Positions 50,781-59,278 of a DNA stretch of 64,000 nt are shown one piece after another. The notes beneath the pieces are model-generated. The model made no database searches. It had not been told where the DNA came from and saw only the letters and a program-made list of their open reading frames with translations. The translations under genes were made by a program, and so were the position numbers. This stretch comes from an uncultured Coriobacteriaceae bacterium (GTDB taxonomy: Bacteria; Actinomycetota; Coriobacteriia; Coriobacteriales; Coriobacteriaceae): the NCBI GenBank assembly GCA_944320725.1, contig CALUIM010000012.1, forward strand, positions 186,001 to 250,000, given 5' to 3'. Every line of letters starts with the position of its first letter. Position 1 is the first letter of the stretch.

Positions 50781-51536
50781 TCACGCCTCGACGAGCTTGA
50801 AGCCCATACCCCACACGGTCTTGAGGTAGCCATCGGTGCCAGAGGCCTTAAGCTTCCCCCGGATATTCGAGATGTGCACGTTCAGCGTGTTGTCGTCTGC
50901 GGCATACGGCTCACCCCACGCTGCTTCAAAAAGCTCCGCCTTGGTGAACACGTGTCGGGGATGTCCCATCATGATCTCAAGGATATTGAACTCGATGCGC
51001 GTGAGCTCCACCGGTTCGCCAGCAACACGCAAGGTGCGAGCATCGCGGTTGAGCAGCCAATCACGGAAGCGCAGCTCACAAGCAGCAGAAGCGGCACCTT
51101 CACCGCCATTTCGACGCACAACACGCTCATCGTCTTTTCGCTCAGCACGAAGCCGGTGCCGCAGCTGCACCTCGATGCGTGCAACAAGCTCATCCAAGTC
51201 AAAGGGCTTCGTGAGGTAGTCGTCCGCGCCGAGTTTGAGCAAGTCGATGCGATCGGCGGCAGCCGTGCGCGCGGAGATGATGATGACCGGCACCGCCGCG
51301 TCGCGGGCGCGAATGAGACCCACCAGCTCCTCACCGGCAAGACCCGGCAACATGAGGTCGGAGATCACGACGTCGAACGGAAAGTCTCCCGCATCGCCTT
51401 CGGAGCCAACGAGCAACCGCGCCTCGCTGCCAGAAAACGCCTGCGTGCAGCTGTACCCACGCCGGGCGAGATGGGTGGCGACAATCTGGTTGATATCGGC
51501 ATCGTCCTCGACGATGAGCACACGCTCGCCTGCCAT
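50781..51536 (-). CDS. OmpR-family response regulator
   Basis: 251 residues. Receiver domain: VLIVEDDADINQ, phospho-acceptor Asp in VISDLMLPGLAG, ISARTAAADR, and LTKPFD. C-terminal winged helix: LTRIEFNILEIMMGHPRHVF and DNTLNVHISNIRGKL. AAAGGGGAG precedes ATG 51536; the longer frame upstream has no ribosome site. It is the first gene of the ABC/kinase cluster and likely activates the transporter. Confidence 0.93.
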   Translation of the reverse strand: MAGERVLIVEDDADINQIVATHLARRGYSCTQAFSGSEARLLVGSEGDAGDFPFDVVISDLMLPGLAGEELVGLIRARDAAVPVIIISARTAAADRIDLLKLGADDYLTKPFDLDELVARIEVQLRHRLRAERKDDERVVRRNGGEGAASAACELRFRDWLLNRDARTLRVAGEPVELTRIEFNILEIMMGHPRHVFTKAELFEAAWGEPYAADDNTLNVHISNIRGKLKASGTDGYLKTVWGMGFKLVEA

Positions 51537-51666
51537 GGCTCCCCTTTCACGCAGACCCACATTGCGCCCGAGTATACCGCAGGCAAAGGCAATCTTAGCC
51601 ACGCACACAGGTCGTCCCATACTCGTCCGTAGGAACGCAGGTCGCACCAACAACCGACGACCAGCC

Positions 51667-52428
51667 TCAATCCAAAAGATCACGCAGCAATCGCTCGCGA
51701 CCGTTGATGAAGAGCTCGGTGACCTGGTAGCTCTCCGTCTCCTCGTACGGAATCTCATGCAGGAGCTCACCGTCGAACGATACGATCTGTGCTCCAGGAA
51801 GCCCCAGCAGTATCGGGGAATGCGTCGCCACGATGAGTTGGCTGCCGTGCTCGGCAAGCTGGTTCATCTCGTACAACAAGGTGAGCTGGCGCGACGGCGA
51901 GAGCGCCGCCTCCGGCTCGTCGAGAAAGTAGAGGCCGTTTTCCTTCGAGCTGTCTTGGATGAAGCCCAAGAAGGCCTCGCCATGCGACATCTCGTGAAGG
52001 AGCTGCCTGTGGCCGGTCGCGGGATTATGGTATGACACGCCGGGTCCACCGGGATACATCGTGCACCGATCCGCCTCGGTCGCCACGTTGTAAAAGCTCT
52101 CCGCGCGAAGAAAAAACGTGCTCCATGGGCGCAGTACATCGCGCCGCATCTCAATGCCCTCGTGCAAGGCAGAATGGGAGTCGAACGTCTTGAACGTATA
52201 GCTGCTCGTTCCACCCTCTGGATTGAGGCCGTAGGCAACCGCCATACCCTCCAGCAAGGTCGACTTCCCCGATCCGTTCTCCCCTACGAAAAACGTCACG
52301 TTCGATGTGAGCTGCAACGGCTCCATGCCCAACCCCACCAACGCGGGGATGCCGCGCAGATAGGCGTCACCACGAACGAGTTCCCACCGTATCGCGACCG
52401 ACTTGATGAAATGTCCTTCGCCCGGCAT
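51667..52428 (-). CDS. AAA family ATPase (COG3910-like)
   Basis: 253 residues. Walker A FFVGENGSGKSTLLEG; MSHGEAFLGF as signature; GLYFLDEPEAALSPSRQL as Walker B; LIVATHSPILLG as switch. A small stand-alone SMC-like ATPase of unknown role. ATG 52428 with GGGGGCGG is preferred to GTG 52446. Confidence 0.8.
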   Translation of the reverse strand: MPGEGHFIKSVAIRWELVRGDAYLRGIPALVGLGMEPLQLTSNVTFFVGENGSGKSTLLEGMAVAYGLNPEGGTSSYTFKTFDSHSALHEGIEMRRDVLRPWSTFFLRAESFYNVATEADRCTMYPGGPGVSYHNPATGHRQLLHEMSHGEAFLGFIQDSSKENGLYFLDEPEAALSPSRQLTLLYEMNQLAEHGSQLIVATHSPILLGLPGAQIVSFDGELLHEIPYEETESYQVTELFINGRERLLRDLLD

Positions 52429-52482
52429 ATGCCGCCCCCATAGCACCGCAGGTCTCTAACGAGATGATAGGCCTTCGAGAAT

Positions 52483-53778
52483 CTACTCGGCGCGTTCACT
52501 CTCGATGCACCGAATGCTCGGAATCGCCCACGTGATGACAGCGAGCATCATCATAGCTGCGCCCGCGCCGACAAACCATGCCGGCGCGCCAACGGCATCT
52601 GCGAAAAGCGACGAGAACGCCAGCCCCAGCGGCATCGCCCAGGACACAATGGCGCCGTAGAGGCCGAAGACGCGGCCCAGGAACTCCGGCGGGATCATCT
52701 CCTGCATAAGCGCCGTCTGCGGACCGGAGTAAAATGGCGAGCTGAACCCCATGAGAAAGCTCGTCACGAAGAAGAGTTGCATGCCGCCCGCGCTCGGGCC
52801 CGCACAACCTGCGACCAGCGTCGCAAAACCGTAGAGCGCTGTGGCAAAGCAGACGGTATACGCGCGGTTCTTGAACCCGCCCCAGCCGGCGAGAAGCGTC
52901 GAACCCGCGATCATGCCTACAGAGAACACGATCTCCGCCGTTGCCGCATCGCCTGTGGTGCCGCCGAAGTGATCGAGCGTCATAAGCGGGAAGAGCGCCG
53001 AGATAGGTGAGAAGACGAGTGTGAAGACAAAACCGCACCACAAGAGCGCGAAGAGGCCGCGATAACCGCGTAGGACGCGATAGCCGTCCGCGGTCTCGGC
53101 CGCGAGGGCGCGAACCTGGGCGACAAAGCCAAGGCCCCTCTCACCCGCCGATGCATCCTGGGCCGAGCCGCCCACGTCGAGCCTTGCCGCTAGCACCGCA
53201 GCTGTGGCGAAAAGCGCTCCCGCGACGTCGAGCGCGATCATGACCGTGAGCCCCCAGAGCGGGTAGATCACCGCCGCGATCGCCGTGCCGAGAATGTAGC
53301 CGCCGGACTGGACGGCCTGTGTCACGCCCGCAAGGCGCGTGAGATGCTCGGGCGGTGCCACAAGCGGTGTGAGCGCCTGAAAGGCAGGCGTATGAAAAGC
53401 ACTTCCAATTGCACGTACGAAGAGCGCCGCCATGACCACCCCCACCGGGAGCGCGCCTGCAAGTGAGACCATCGCAACAACAGCACTCACCGCGGCAATA
53501 AAGAGATCGGCGCCGATGAGCGTACGCTTGAGCGGCAAGCGGTCGACAATGGTCCCCGCGAAGGTGCCGATGAGCGCGAGCGGCAGGAAACCCGCGAGCG
53601 ACGCCAGCGAAAGCATGCTCGCCGAGTTGGTGGTAAGCGTAATGTGCCACACGAAGCCCATCTGAAGGATGGAGCTCGTGAGCACCGACACGAGCTCACC
53701 GCCCCATACGAAGGCGAGCTTGGTGACCCAAGACGTCGAGCCTTCGGTCGGACGGTTCCGGTCATATGATTCAGCCAT
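52483..53778 (-). CDS. MFS transporter, DHA3/macrolide-efflux type
   Basis: 431 residues, about 12 membrane segments. The first helices read SSILQMGFVWHITLTTNSAS and LALIGTFAGTIVDRLPLKRT, the DHA3 pattern of Mef-like drug exporters. AAAGGA precedes ATG 53778. It lies next to the COG3910 ATPase on the same strand; there is no clear regulator beside it. Confidence 0.88.
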   Translation of the reverse strand: MAESYDRNRPTEGSTSWVTKLAFVWGGELVSVLTSSILQMGFVWHITLTTNSASMLSLASLAGFLPLALIGTFAGTIVDRLPLKRTLIGADLFIAAVSAVVAMVSLAGALPVGVVMAALFVRAIGSAFHTPAFQALTPLVAPPEHLTRLAGVTQAVQSGGYILGTAIAAVIYPLWGLTVMIALDVAGALFATAAVLAARLDVGGSAQDASAGERGLGFVAQVRALAAETADGYRVLRGYRGLFALLWCGFVFTLVFSPISALFPLMTLDHFGGTTGDAATAEIVFSVGMIAGSTLLAGWGGFKNRAYTVCFATALYGFATLVAGCAGPSAGGMQLFFVTSFLMGFSSPFYSGPQTALMQEMIPPEFLGRVFGLYGAIVSWAMPLGLAFSSLFADAVGAPAWFVGAGAAMMMLAVITWAIPSIRCIESERAE

Positions 53779-53841
53779 GCCTTATCCTTTGCGTCGCTTC
53801 GATCCGGTTGCAAGGCGCAGACTGAATTATACCCTCCTCCA

Positions 53842-54174
53842 TCAGGCCGACTCGATGCCCTCCACGAGCGCGATTCGCAGGGCCTTGAGCTGGATCCCGC
53901 CCTTCTTATCAGGACACTCCATAAGCACCCACTCGTCGTCTACGTCCCGTACCGTGCCGGCAAGGCGCATGCCGCCCGCCGTGACGCCCGCCTCGGCAAG
54001 GACGAGCTCGCATGCAGAACCGATCCGCTCCCGCAGCATCCGTCCAAGCTCGGCCTCGCGCGGGCGTGCGTCATCCGCGAGCTTCCGCAGGTCCCTCTTC
54101 GTCGGCATGGTCGCCATGATGTAGACAACCATGGCAAACGTCGCGCCCACCATCGCAAGGATCGTGTACTCCAT
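53842..54174 (-). CDS. Membrane-anchored hypothetical protein
   Basis: 110 residues: an N-terminal membrane helix (YTILAMVGATFAMVVYIMAT), then a charged soluble part ending in an OB/SH3-like beta stretch (AGTVRDVDDEWVLMECPDKK). Its ATG is fused to the stop of the upstream HTH gene (TGATG), so they are coupled. The C-terminal part resembles the second half of that HTH protein (both predict surface-exchange of VRDVD/IRLECD type), hinting at a shared partner. Confidence 0.6.
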   Translation of the reverse strand: MEYTILAMVGATFAMVVYIMATMPTKRDLRKLADDARPREAELGRMLRERIGSACELVLAEAGVTAGGMRLAGTVRDVDDEWVLMECPDKKGGIQLKALRIALVEGIESA

Positions 54175-54650
54175 CAGCGAGCGCCCCCTTCGATCGTGAA
54201 GCCAGCGACATCAGCCATGTCGACGAGCTTGAGGACACGGTGTGGCGGCTCCTTCTCGCCAAACACCGGCGTGGGAAAGACGGCCTTGGGCGCGTCGCAC
54301 TCTAGGCGAATCCAACCGGCGCCCACACCGCGAATGAGCGCGTGCGTAAGGGCGCCCTCGCCATCGGAGAGCTCAATTGTTGCAACCTTACCCACGAGCC
54401 CTTCGATAACATGTAGGTCACGGACACGATCATGTTTGCCTGAGCTCACCAGATCGACCTCGTCGCTCGCGAGATCGTCGAGCGTGACCCCGTAAAGCCG
54501 TGCAAGTTCAGCGGCTTTGTCGAGCGCGGGCGAGCCCTGACCAAGCTCCCAGTTACTAATCGTCTGCCTGGTTACATCTATGGCGGCTGCAACTTCCTGC
54601 TGGCTCATGCCCGAACGTTTGCGCAGCGCGAGCAACTTGTCGGATATCAT
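54174..54650 (-). CDS. XRE-family regulator with C-terminal beta domain
   Basis: 158 residues. N-terminal HTH: ISDKLLALRKRSGMSQQEVA, then TRQTISNWELGQGSP. The C-terminal half has no recognised family. ATG 54650 behind GAGGAGG. It overlaps the membrane-anchored 53842 gene and probably regulates that pair. Confidence 0.8.
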   Translation of the reverse strand: MISDKLLALRKRSGMSQQEVAAAIDVTRQTISNWELGQGSPALDKAAELARLYGVTLDDLASDEVDLVSSGKHDRVRDLHVIEGLVGKVATIELSDGEGALTHALIRGVGAGWIRLECDAPKAVFPTPVFGEKEPPHRVLKLVDMADVAGFTIEGGAR

Positions 54651-54781
54651 CGTCAGCCCCTCCTCGAATAGGGGGCAAGACCCTCCTGCCAAGGGCCCCG
54701 CCACCTCTATTCTCTCTAGGAACGCTCCGACAAGCTAGCAAAATCGGCAGACATCTTGTCCAATGCGCTTACGTGCCACCA

Positions 54782-55762
54782 TCAGATAAGGAAGTTCATG
54801 ACGAGCGAGACCATCGACTCTTTCTCCTCGGGTCGTGACTCGGCAACCATAAGCGCCATTGCCACGAGCATACTGTCCGAAACCCGCTTCTCGATACCGC
54901 GGAACAATGCCCCATTTCGATCGAGGAAGTATAGGAAGAGGCTGCACGCGATGCGCTTGTTTCCGTCGACAAAGGAATGATTCTTGATAACGAAGTACAG
55001 CAGGTTGGCAGCTTTCTCCTCTAGCGAGGGATACAGCTCCTCGCCGCCGAACGATTGGTAGATGGCGGCGATGCTGCTGCGGAAGGAGTCGTCCTTCTCG
55101 CGCCCGAAGATGTCGCTCGCAAAGCGTGGGCGCATCTGAGCGATAAGCGCCATGCATTCGTCGTAGTCGAGTACGTAGGTCGAGCGCTCTCCCTTTGGGC
55201 GTGGCACAGCCTCGCGGTCGTAGGCATCGAGGAGCTCGTATGCCTCCGTGTAGCTCTCTACGATATCCAGTATTTCGCGAGAAGCGAGCTCACCGGGAAT
55301 CCGCTCGATAATGCGAACAACCTCGCTCAGCTGACGAAGGCGCCCTTCGTTCTCGGCATGACCCTTCAAGATATAGCGCCTGAGTACATCGGTCGCCCAC
55401 CGACGGAACTCCACGCCACGCTGGGACTTCACGCGGTAGCCCACCGAGATAATGACATCAAGGCTATAAAACGCGACCGGCCTAGCGGACGAAGCAATTT
55501 GCATAAAATGCAAATTACCCTCTTTGACCAGCTCATTTTCAGCAAACACGTTATTGATGTGACGAGAAATAACCGCAATGCTACGCTCAAACAACTCTGC
55601 CATCTGGGCCTGTGTGAGCCAAACGGTCTCCTCCTCCACGTTGACAGAGAGTTCGACCTGCCCGTCTTTCGATTCAAACAACACGATTCGCTGATCATCC
55701 GAAGAGCGGTCGCTGACGATATCGTTCATATGATATTGATTGTTGACAGCTTTCATAGCCAT
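54782..55762 (-). CDS. RhuM-Fic fusion protein
   Basis: 326 residues. The N-terminal RhuM domain has ETVWLTQAQMAELFERSIAV, HINNVF and ARPVAFYSLDVIISVGYRV. The C-terminal Fic/Doc domain has HSFVDGNKRIACSLFLYFL with the catalytic His and phosphate-binding loop. Fic enzymes AMPylate or phosphorylate proteins; RhuM alone is of unknown function. Such fusions are often found on islands. A LexA-like box lies about 220 bases upstream. Confidence 0.85.
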   Translation of the reverse strand: MAMKAVNNQYHMNDIVSDRSSDDQRIVLFESKDGQVELSVNVEEETVWLTQAQMAELFERSIAVISRHINNVFAENELVKEGNLHFMQIASSARPVAFYSLDVIISVGYRVKSQRGVEFRRWATDVLRRYILKGHAENEGRLRQLSEVVRIIERIPGELASREILDIVESYTEAYELLDAYDREAVPRPKGERSTYVLDYDECMALIAQMRPRFASDIFGREKDDSFRSSIAAIYQSFGGEELYPSLEEKAANLLYFVIKNHSFVDGNKRIACSLFLYFLDRNGALFRGIEKRVSDSMLVAMALMVAESRPEEKESMVSLVMNFLI

Positions 55763-56156
55763 AACGCATCCCCCGCTTCACAGATCGGCCTTCTAATAAA
55801 ACGACTTGTGAACCCCAGCATTAACGGGCGCCGGGAAGCGGGAGCGCTACTCCGCCCGAGGTCGAACCAGTGCAGCCAGCCTCTTGGTGCCTTATCTGGC
55901 ATATCCGCCGACACGTACCATTGGGGGCCTCCGTGCCGGCTCTTGCTCGTCCCCGTACCTTGAGAGAATAATAACATAGATAAGAACACTTGTTCGTTTC
56001 TATTTGACCTAATTTGATTAAGCACGCACAGTTGCCACGAAGTGTATCGAGCTCTGTCAAAGCGGTCCGAACCGATACGTTAATTTCAAGTCCAAAGAAT
56101 CATGCGGAACTATTTCAGTAGTAGCATTTACGGAGTCCGCATCGGAAGGAGCGCAT
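55763..56156. other. Gene-free stretch between RhuM-Fic and lipoprotein genes
   Basis: 394 bases between divergent genes. The left half is GC-rich without credible ORFs; the right half is AT-rich (55950-56020) and contains a LexA-like box. No RNA gene recognised. Confidence 0.45.
55984..55995. promoter_or_regulatory. Second LexA-like box
   Basis: GAACACTTGTTC fits GAACANNTGTTC. It is 222 bases upstream of RhuM-Fic and 162 upstream of the lipoprotein, near AT-rich DNA that may contain promoters for either. Confidence 0.35.
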
Positions 56157-56657
56157 ATGAGAGCTGGAACCGTCCTCGCCGCCCTGCTCGCCGCGACCAT
56201 CGCACTGCCCCTGACGGGTTGCTTCGAACTGCCTGGCCTCGACGACATCGCCGACCAGGCGGAGGATGTCGCCTCACAGGCGCAGGAGCTCGCCGACACG
56301 CTCTCGGACGTCGATTGGGGCAAGGTCTGTCGCCTCGTCGTGAGGGATGCCCAGACCGGCGAGGTCGTTCGCGAGGTGACCGACCAGACGGAAATCCAGA
56401 ACGCCTTCGAGCCGTTCTCAGAGGAGAACGGCATCGCCACGGAACCGGATGCTGACGCCGAGTACATCTTCGAGCTGTGGGAGCCGGAGACGCAAAAGCT
56501 TGGACAGAGTGCCGATGACCTCAAGGAGTACAAGGGCCTCGAGGTCACCACCTACGAGGGGTCGCCCGTCGTGGGGATCGAAGTGAGCCCCATCGGCCTC
56601 AGGCTCTACCTCACGTCGCAGTCCGCCGCCGACGCGCTGCGCACGCTTGCGGTATAG
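56157..56657 (+). CDS. Lipoprotein of unknown function
   Basis: 166 residues. A signal peptide ends in the lipobox LPLTGC (Cys at residue 22), so the protein would be lipidated and face outward. The rest is acidic, with an early coiled stretch (DIADQAEDVASQAQELADTL) and a beta-rich C-terminal half. GGAAGGAG precedes ATG 56157. No family recognised. Confidence 0.75.
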   Translation: MRAGTVLAALLAATIALPLTGCFELPGLDDIADQAEDVASQAQELADTLSDVDWGKVCRLVVRDAQTGEVVREVTDQTEIQNAFEPFSEENGIATEPDADAEYIFELWEPETQKLGQSADDLKEYKGLEVTTYEGSPVVGIEVSPIGLRLYLTSQSAADALRTLAV

Positions 56658-56707
56658 CACAAGGCGAATAACGACGCGGGACGGAAGGCCTTACACCTGA
56701 AGCATAA

Positions 56708-57535
56708 TCACGCACACGCGTGGATCGCATCGCGCAGGAACTGCGCGGCGCCCGGCGCAACCTTCTCGTAGTAGGCGCGGAACCGCTCGTCCGAGACGTA
56801 GCCGTCGGCCAGGCCCTTGTGGGCCTCCGGCGTATAGAGCCCGTCCGGCCAGTACATGCGCAGCCAGTGGCCGTGCATCACCACGAGCCTGCGCGCCTCG
56901 GGACCTGCCGGGTCTCCCGTCTCCATCGCGCGGCGCAGCTGCTCGTTGATGGCAAGCGCCAGCTCCTCGGCCTGCAGGTGCGCCGCCTCGCCCATCGCCA
57001 CGTACTTCTCGTTGGCGGCGTCCACCACCTCGTCGCCGTAGGCGGCCCGGACCTCCTGTCCGTAGGCCTCCTCGTTCTCAGCGACCTCGCGCCAGCGCTT
57101 AAGGTGCGGCAGCAGCGTGGCCATGAGGGAGACCGCCTCGTCGAGGGAGACGCCGAGCGCCTTGGCCTCCATGGGGGCGGTGGCCTCGATGAACTCGTCC
57201 ATCGTCATGCCTTTGGCGGTGAAGTCGCCGTGGTCGTAGCAGTACTTGCAGAAGTCCGCGCTCTTGGAGCCATCCGCCTCGGTGCCGCGCGTCTCCTCGT
57301 CGGGGATGGGCATGCTGCAGCACTGGCAGTAGTAGCTCATGGGCATGTCGAAGAAGCGCTCGAGCGGCACGCCGAAGGTGACGCAGATGAGCTTCACCAT
57401 GTCGATCCCGGGCGTAGTTTCTCCGGTCTCCCACCTACTAACACATTGCCTTGTCACGTAAAGCCTGCGCGCCATCTCTTCCTGTGTGATGCCCGCCTCT
57501 TTACGTATAGCGGCAATGGTGTCCTTCATGGGCAT
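56708..57535 (-). CDS. XRE regulator with zinc ribbon and TipAS-like domain
   Basis: 275 residues in three parts: an XRE HTH (IRKEAGITQEEMARRLYVTR), a zinc ribbon (YYCQCCSMPI and ADFCKYCYDHGDF, about residues 75-115), and a C-terminal helical part ending YVSDERFRAYYEKVAPGAAQ, FLRDAI, typical of TipAS antibiotic-binding domains. TipAS is usually fused to a MerR, not an XRE, domain. AAGGAGG precedes ATG 57535. It probably senses a small molecule. Confidence 0.75.
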   Translation of the reverse strand: MPMKDTIAAIRKEAGITQEEMARRLYVTRQCVSRWETGETTPGIDMVKLICVTFGVPLERFFDMPMSYYCQCCSMPIPDEETRGTEADGSKSADFCKYCYDHGDFTAKGMTMDEFIEATAPMEAKALGVSLDEAVSLMATLLPHLKRWREVAENEEAYGQEVRAAYGDEVVDAANEKYVAMGEAAHLQAEELALAINEQLRRAMETGDPAGPEARRLVVMHGHWLRMYWPDGLYTPEAHKGLADGYVSDERFRAYYEKVAPGAAQFLRDAIHACA

Positions 57536-58101
57536 GGGGTTCCTCCTTGGTCGGAGCTCGCTTGCAAGGCTATTGTCACCGGATGACCGAACCCGCACAA
57601 GAAACAGGATGTTGCGCAATCGCGCGGTGATGATCTCACCACTCATATGAATATGCAGTACGCCAAGCCCCTCAGGGCGGCCTGTGCCACCGAATCAGTC
57701 AGTTTCTGTGCAATATTTGCGGTAGTGCACGACCAACTTCGAAGCGAAATGTTGCGAGGCTGGTTACGCCATCCGAATCCTGCGGTTTTGCATGGATAAA
57801 TCAGGTGTAAAAATGCATACGCGAAATCAGGCGTGCACTACCGCAAATTTTGCACAGAAACAGGCGCCGAAGTTGGCACTAAGCCATCAAAGGAACATCT
57901 CGGAGCATTCTCCGAACCAATTTCGGCACAGGCGGCTTACTGAGTTACGCAAGACCAACGCAGCAGCCATGAGACGCATGAGGACGCCCATCGTTCCCCA
58001 GCAGCACAGATAACTCGCTGCGCCCTGCTCCCCAAAGGCTGAAAAGCACAGCTCGAACAGGGTATTATCAATCTAGATACGTTCTCAGGAGGTGGACCGA
58101 G
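57536..58101. other. Gene-free stretch with a large inverted repeat
   Basis: About 565 bases without a convincing gene. The main feature is the 28-bp inverted repeat described separately; the rest holds no promoter, RNA or ORF I can support. Confidence 0.5.
57703..57860. repeat. 28-bp inverted repeat flanking 102 bases
   Basis: Arms 57703-57730 and 57833-57860 are reverse complements with one mismatch (core GCGGTAGTGCAC / GTGCACTACCGC). The 158-bp unit could be a MITE-like insertion, a regulatory RNA hairpin or a binding site pair. No target-site duplication is evident. Confidence 0.6.
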
Positions 58102-58515
58102 ATGAGGATGTGGATTGAGCGCGCCGGACGTGCGCTGTCGACTGCGATCATCGTCTATCTGCTTCTTTGGCTGGCATGCATCCTCTGGTTCTGGCTGAGC
58201 ATACCGCTTTCTGGCGGGGGCATTTTCTCTTACACGTTGCTCGTATATTACTTCGCGCTTCCCAGCGCCGCCGCTATTGTGTCTGCGCTAGCGGGCTGGC
58301 GCAGAGAACTCGGAAAAGCACACTTCCTCATACCGTTAGCCTGCGCGCTTCTTTACGTTGCGGCATTATTGCTCACGTTCAGCTTGTCTTCCGCCTTGGG
58401 CATCGCAAACATCGCGCCCGTCGATCTCGCGGCGTTCCTCATGGGTCTCGCGCCCGGCGCAATCGGCCTTATCTGCGGATGGGTACTGCGGCAATTCAGA
58501 GATAGCCGACGCTGA
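58102..58515 (+). CDS. Small integral membrane protein
   Basis: 137 residues with four predicted membrane segments (IIVYLLLWLACILWFWLSI; LLVYYFALPSAAAIVSALAG; LIPLACALLYVAALLLTF; AAFLMGLAPGAIGLICGWVL). AGGAGG lies 10 bases before ATG 58102. No family recognised. Confidence 0.7.
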   Translation: MRMWIERAGRALSTAIIVYLLLWLACILWFWLSIPLSGGGIFSYTLLVYYFALPSAAAIVSALAGWRRELGKAHFLIPLACALLYVAALLLTFSLSSALGIANIAPVDLAAFLMGLAPGAIGLICGWVLRQFRDSRR

Positions 58516-58747
58516 CGCAATCTTGAACTCCGTGCTGGAAGTTCGCGCGATTTCCATCGTGTGAGCATGCCGCCATGTATGGGAATTGGCCCTCAGGGCC
58601 GACAGCATTGCAACAAATGACAAGCTCACATACCGTAAACTGCAACTCTACCAACGGTCGAGTAAACTAAACTGGCCGTCGGTTGAGCGCGCGGCACGCA
58701 CCCAGCACGATAAGGGCATCGGATATGCCCGCATCGAAAGGATAACC

Positions 58748-59158
58748 ATGACCACGCAGACCTTCGGCACCACCATCTCCGCCCTCCGCAAGAAGAAGGG
58801 CATGACGCAGCTCGACCTCGCCCATCAGATGGGCGTCACGGACAAGGCGGTAAGCAAGTGGGAACGCGACCTGTCGTTTCCTGACGTAGCGTCGCTGCCA
58901 AAGCTCGCGGAGGTGCTCGACACCTCGGTGGACGAGCTGCTTGAGGTGAAGACCGCCGCCCAAGAGAAGCCGGCGGAATCCAAGGTCCCCGCGCTCGTGG
59001 AGCTCGTCCTCAAAGCGGTCGCACTCGCCATGGGCGTCGGCGTTGTCGCGCTCACCATCATGGACGAGGTGGAGTCGAGACATGCACTCGGGCTCCTTGG
59101 TATCGGTGTCGCCTGCCTAGCGCTCATCCAGCTGATGCACACCGGAGAGCAGGAATAA
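58748..59158 (+). CDS. XRE regulator with membrane tail
   Basis: 136 residues. HTH at 1-65 (ISALRKKKGMTQLDLAHQMG, KAVSKWERDLSFPD), then a linker and two hydrophobic segments (VLKAVALAMGVGVVALTIM; HALGLLGIGVACLALIQLM). A membrane-anchored repressor of the common Firmicutes/Actinobacteria type. ATG 58748 with AAAGGA; the longer frame lacks a ribosome site. Confidence 0.8.
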   Translation: MTTQTFGTTISALRKKKGMTQLDLAHQMGVTDKAVSKWERDLSFPDVASLPKLAEVLDTSVDELLEVKTAAQEKPAESKVPALVELVLKAVALAMGVGVVALTIMDEVESRHALGLLGIGVACLALIQLMHTGEQE

Positions 59159-59278
59159 ACCGAAGGAATCATGGCGGCGTCAGCGCTTCGTAAGCACTGC
59201 GCCATCGACTGCCCTAGCGCCTGCATGCAATCGTATACTGGGAGCATCTCACCTCGTTGAGTCGGAGGCTGATGCACA

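Noticed and set aside
57792-58013. 73-codon frame over the inverted repeat
   Set aside because: No ribosome site and it spans one arm of the inverted repeat; not gene-like.
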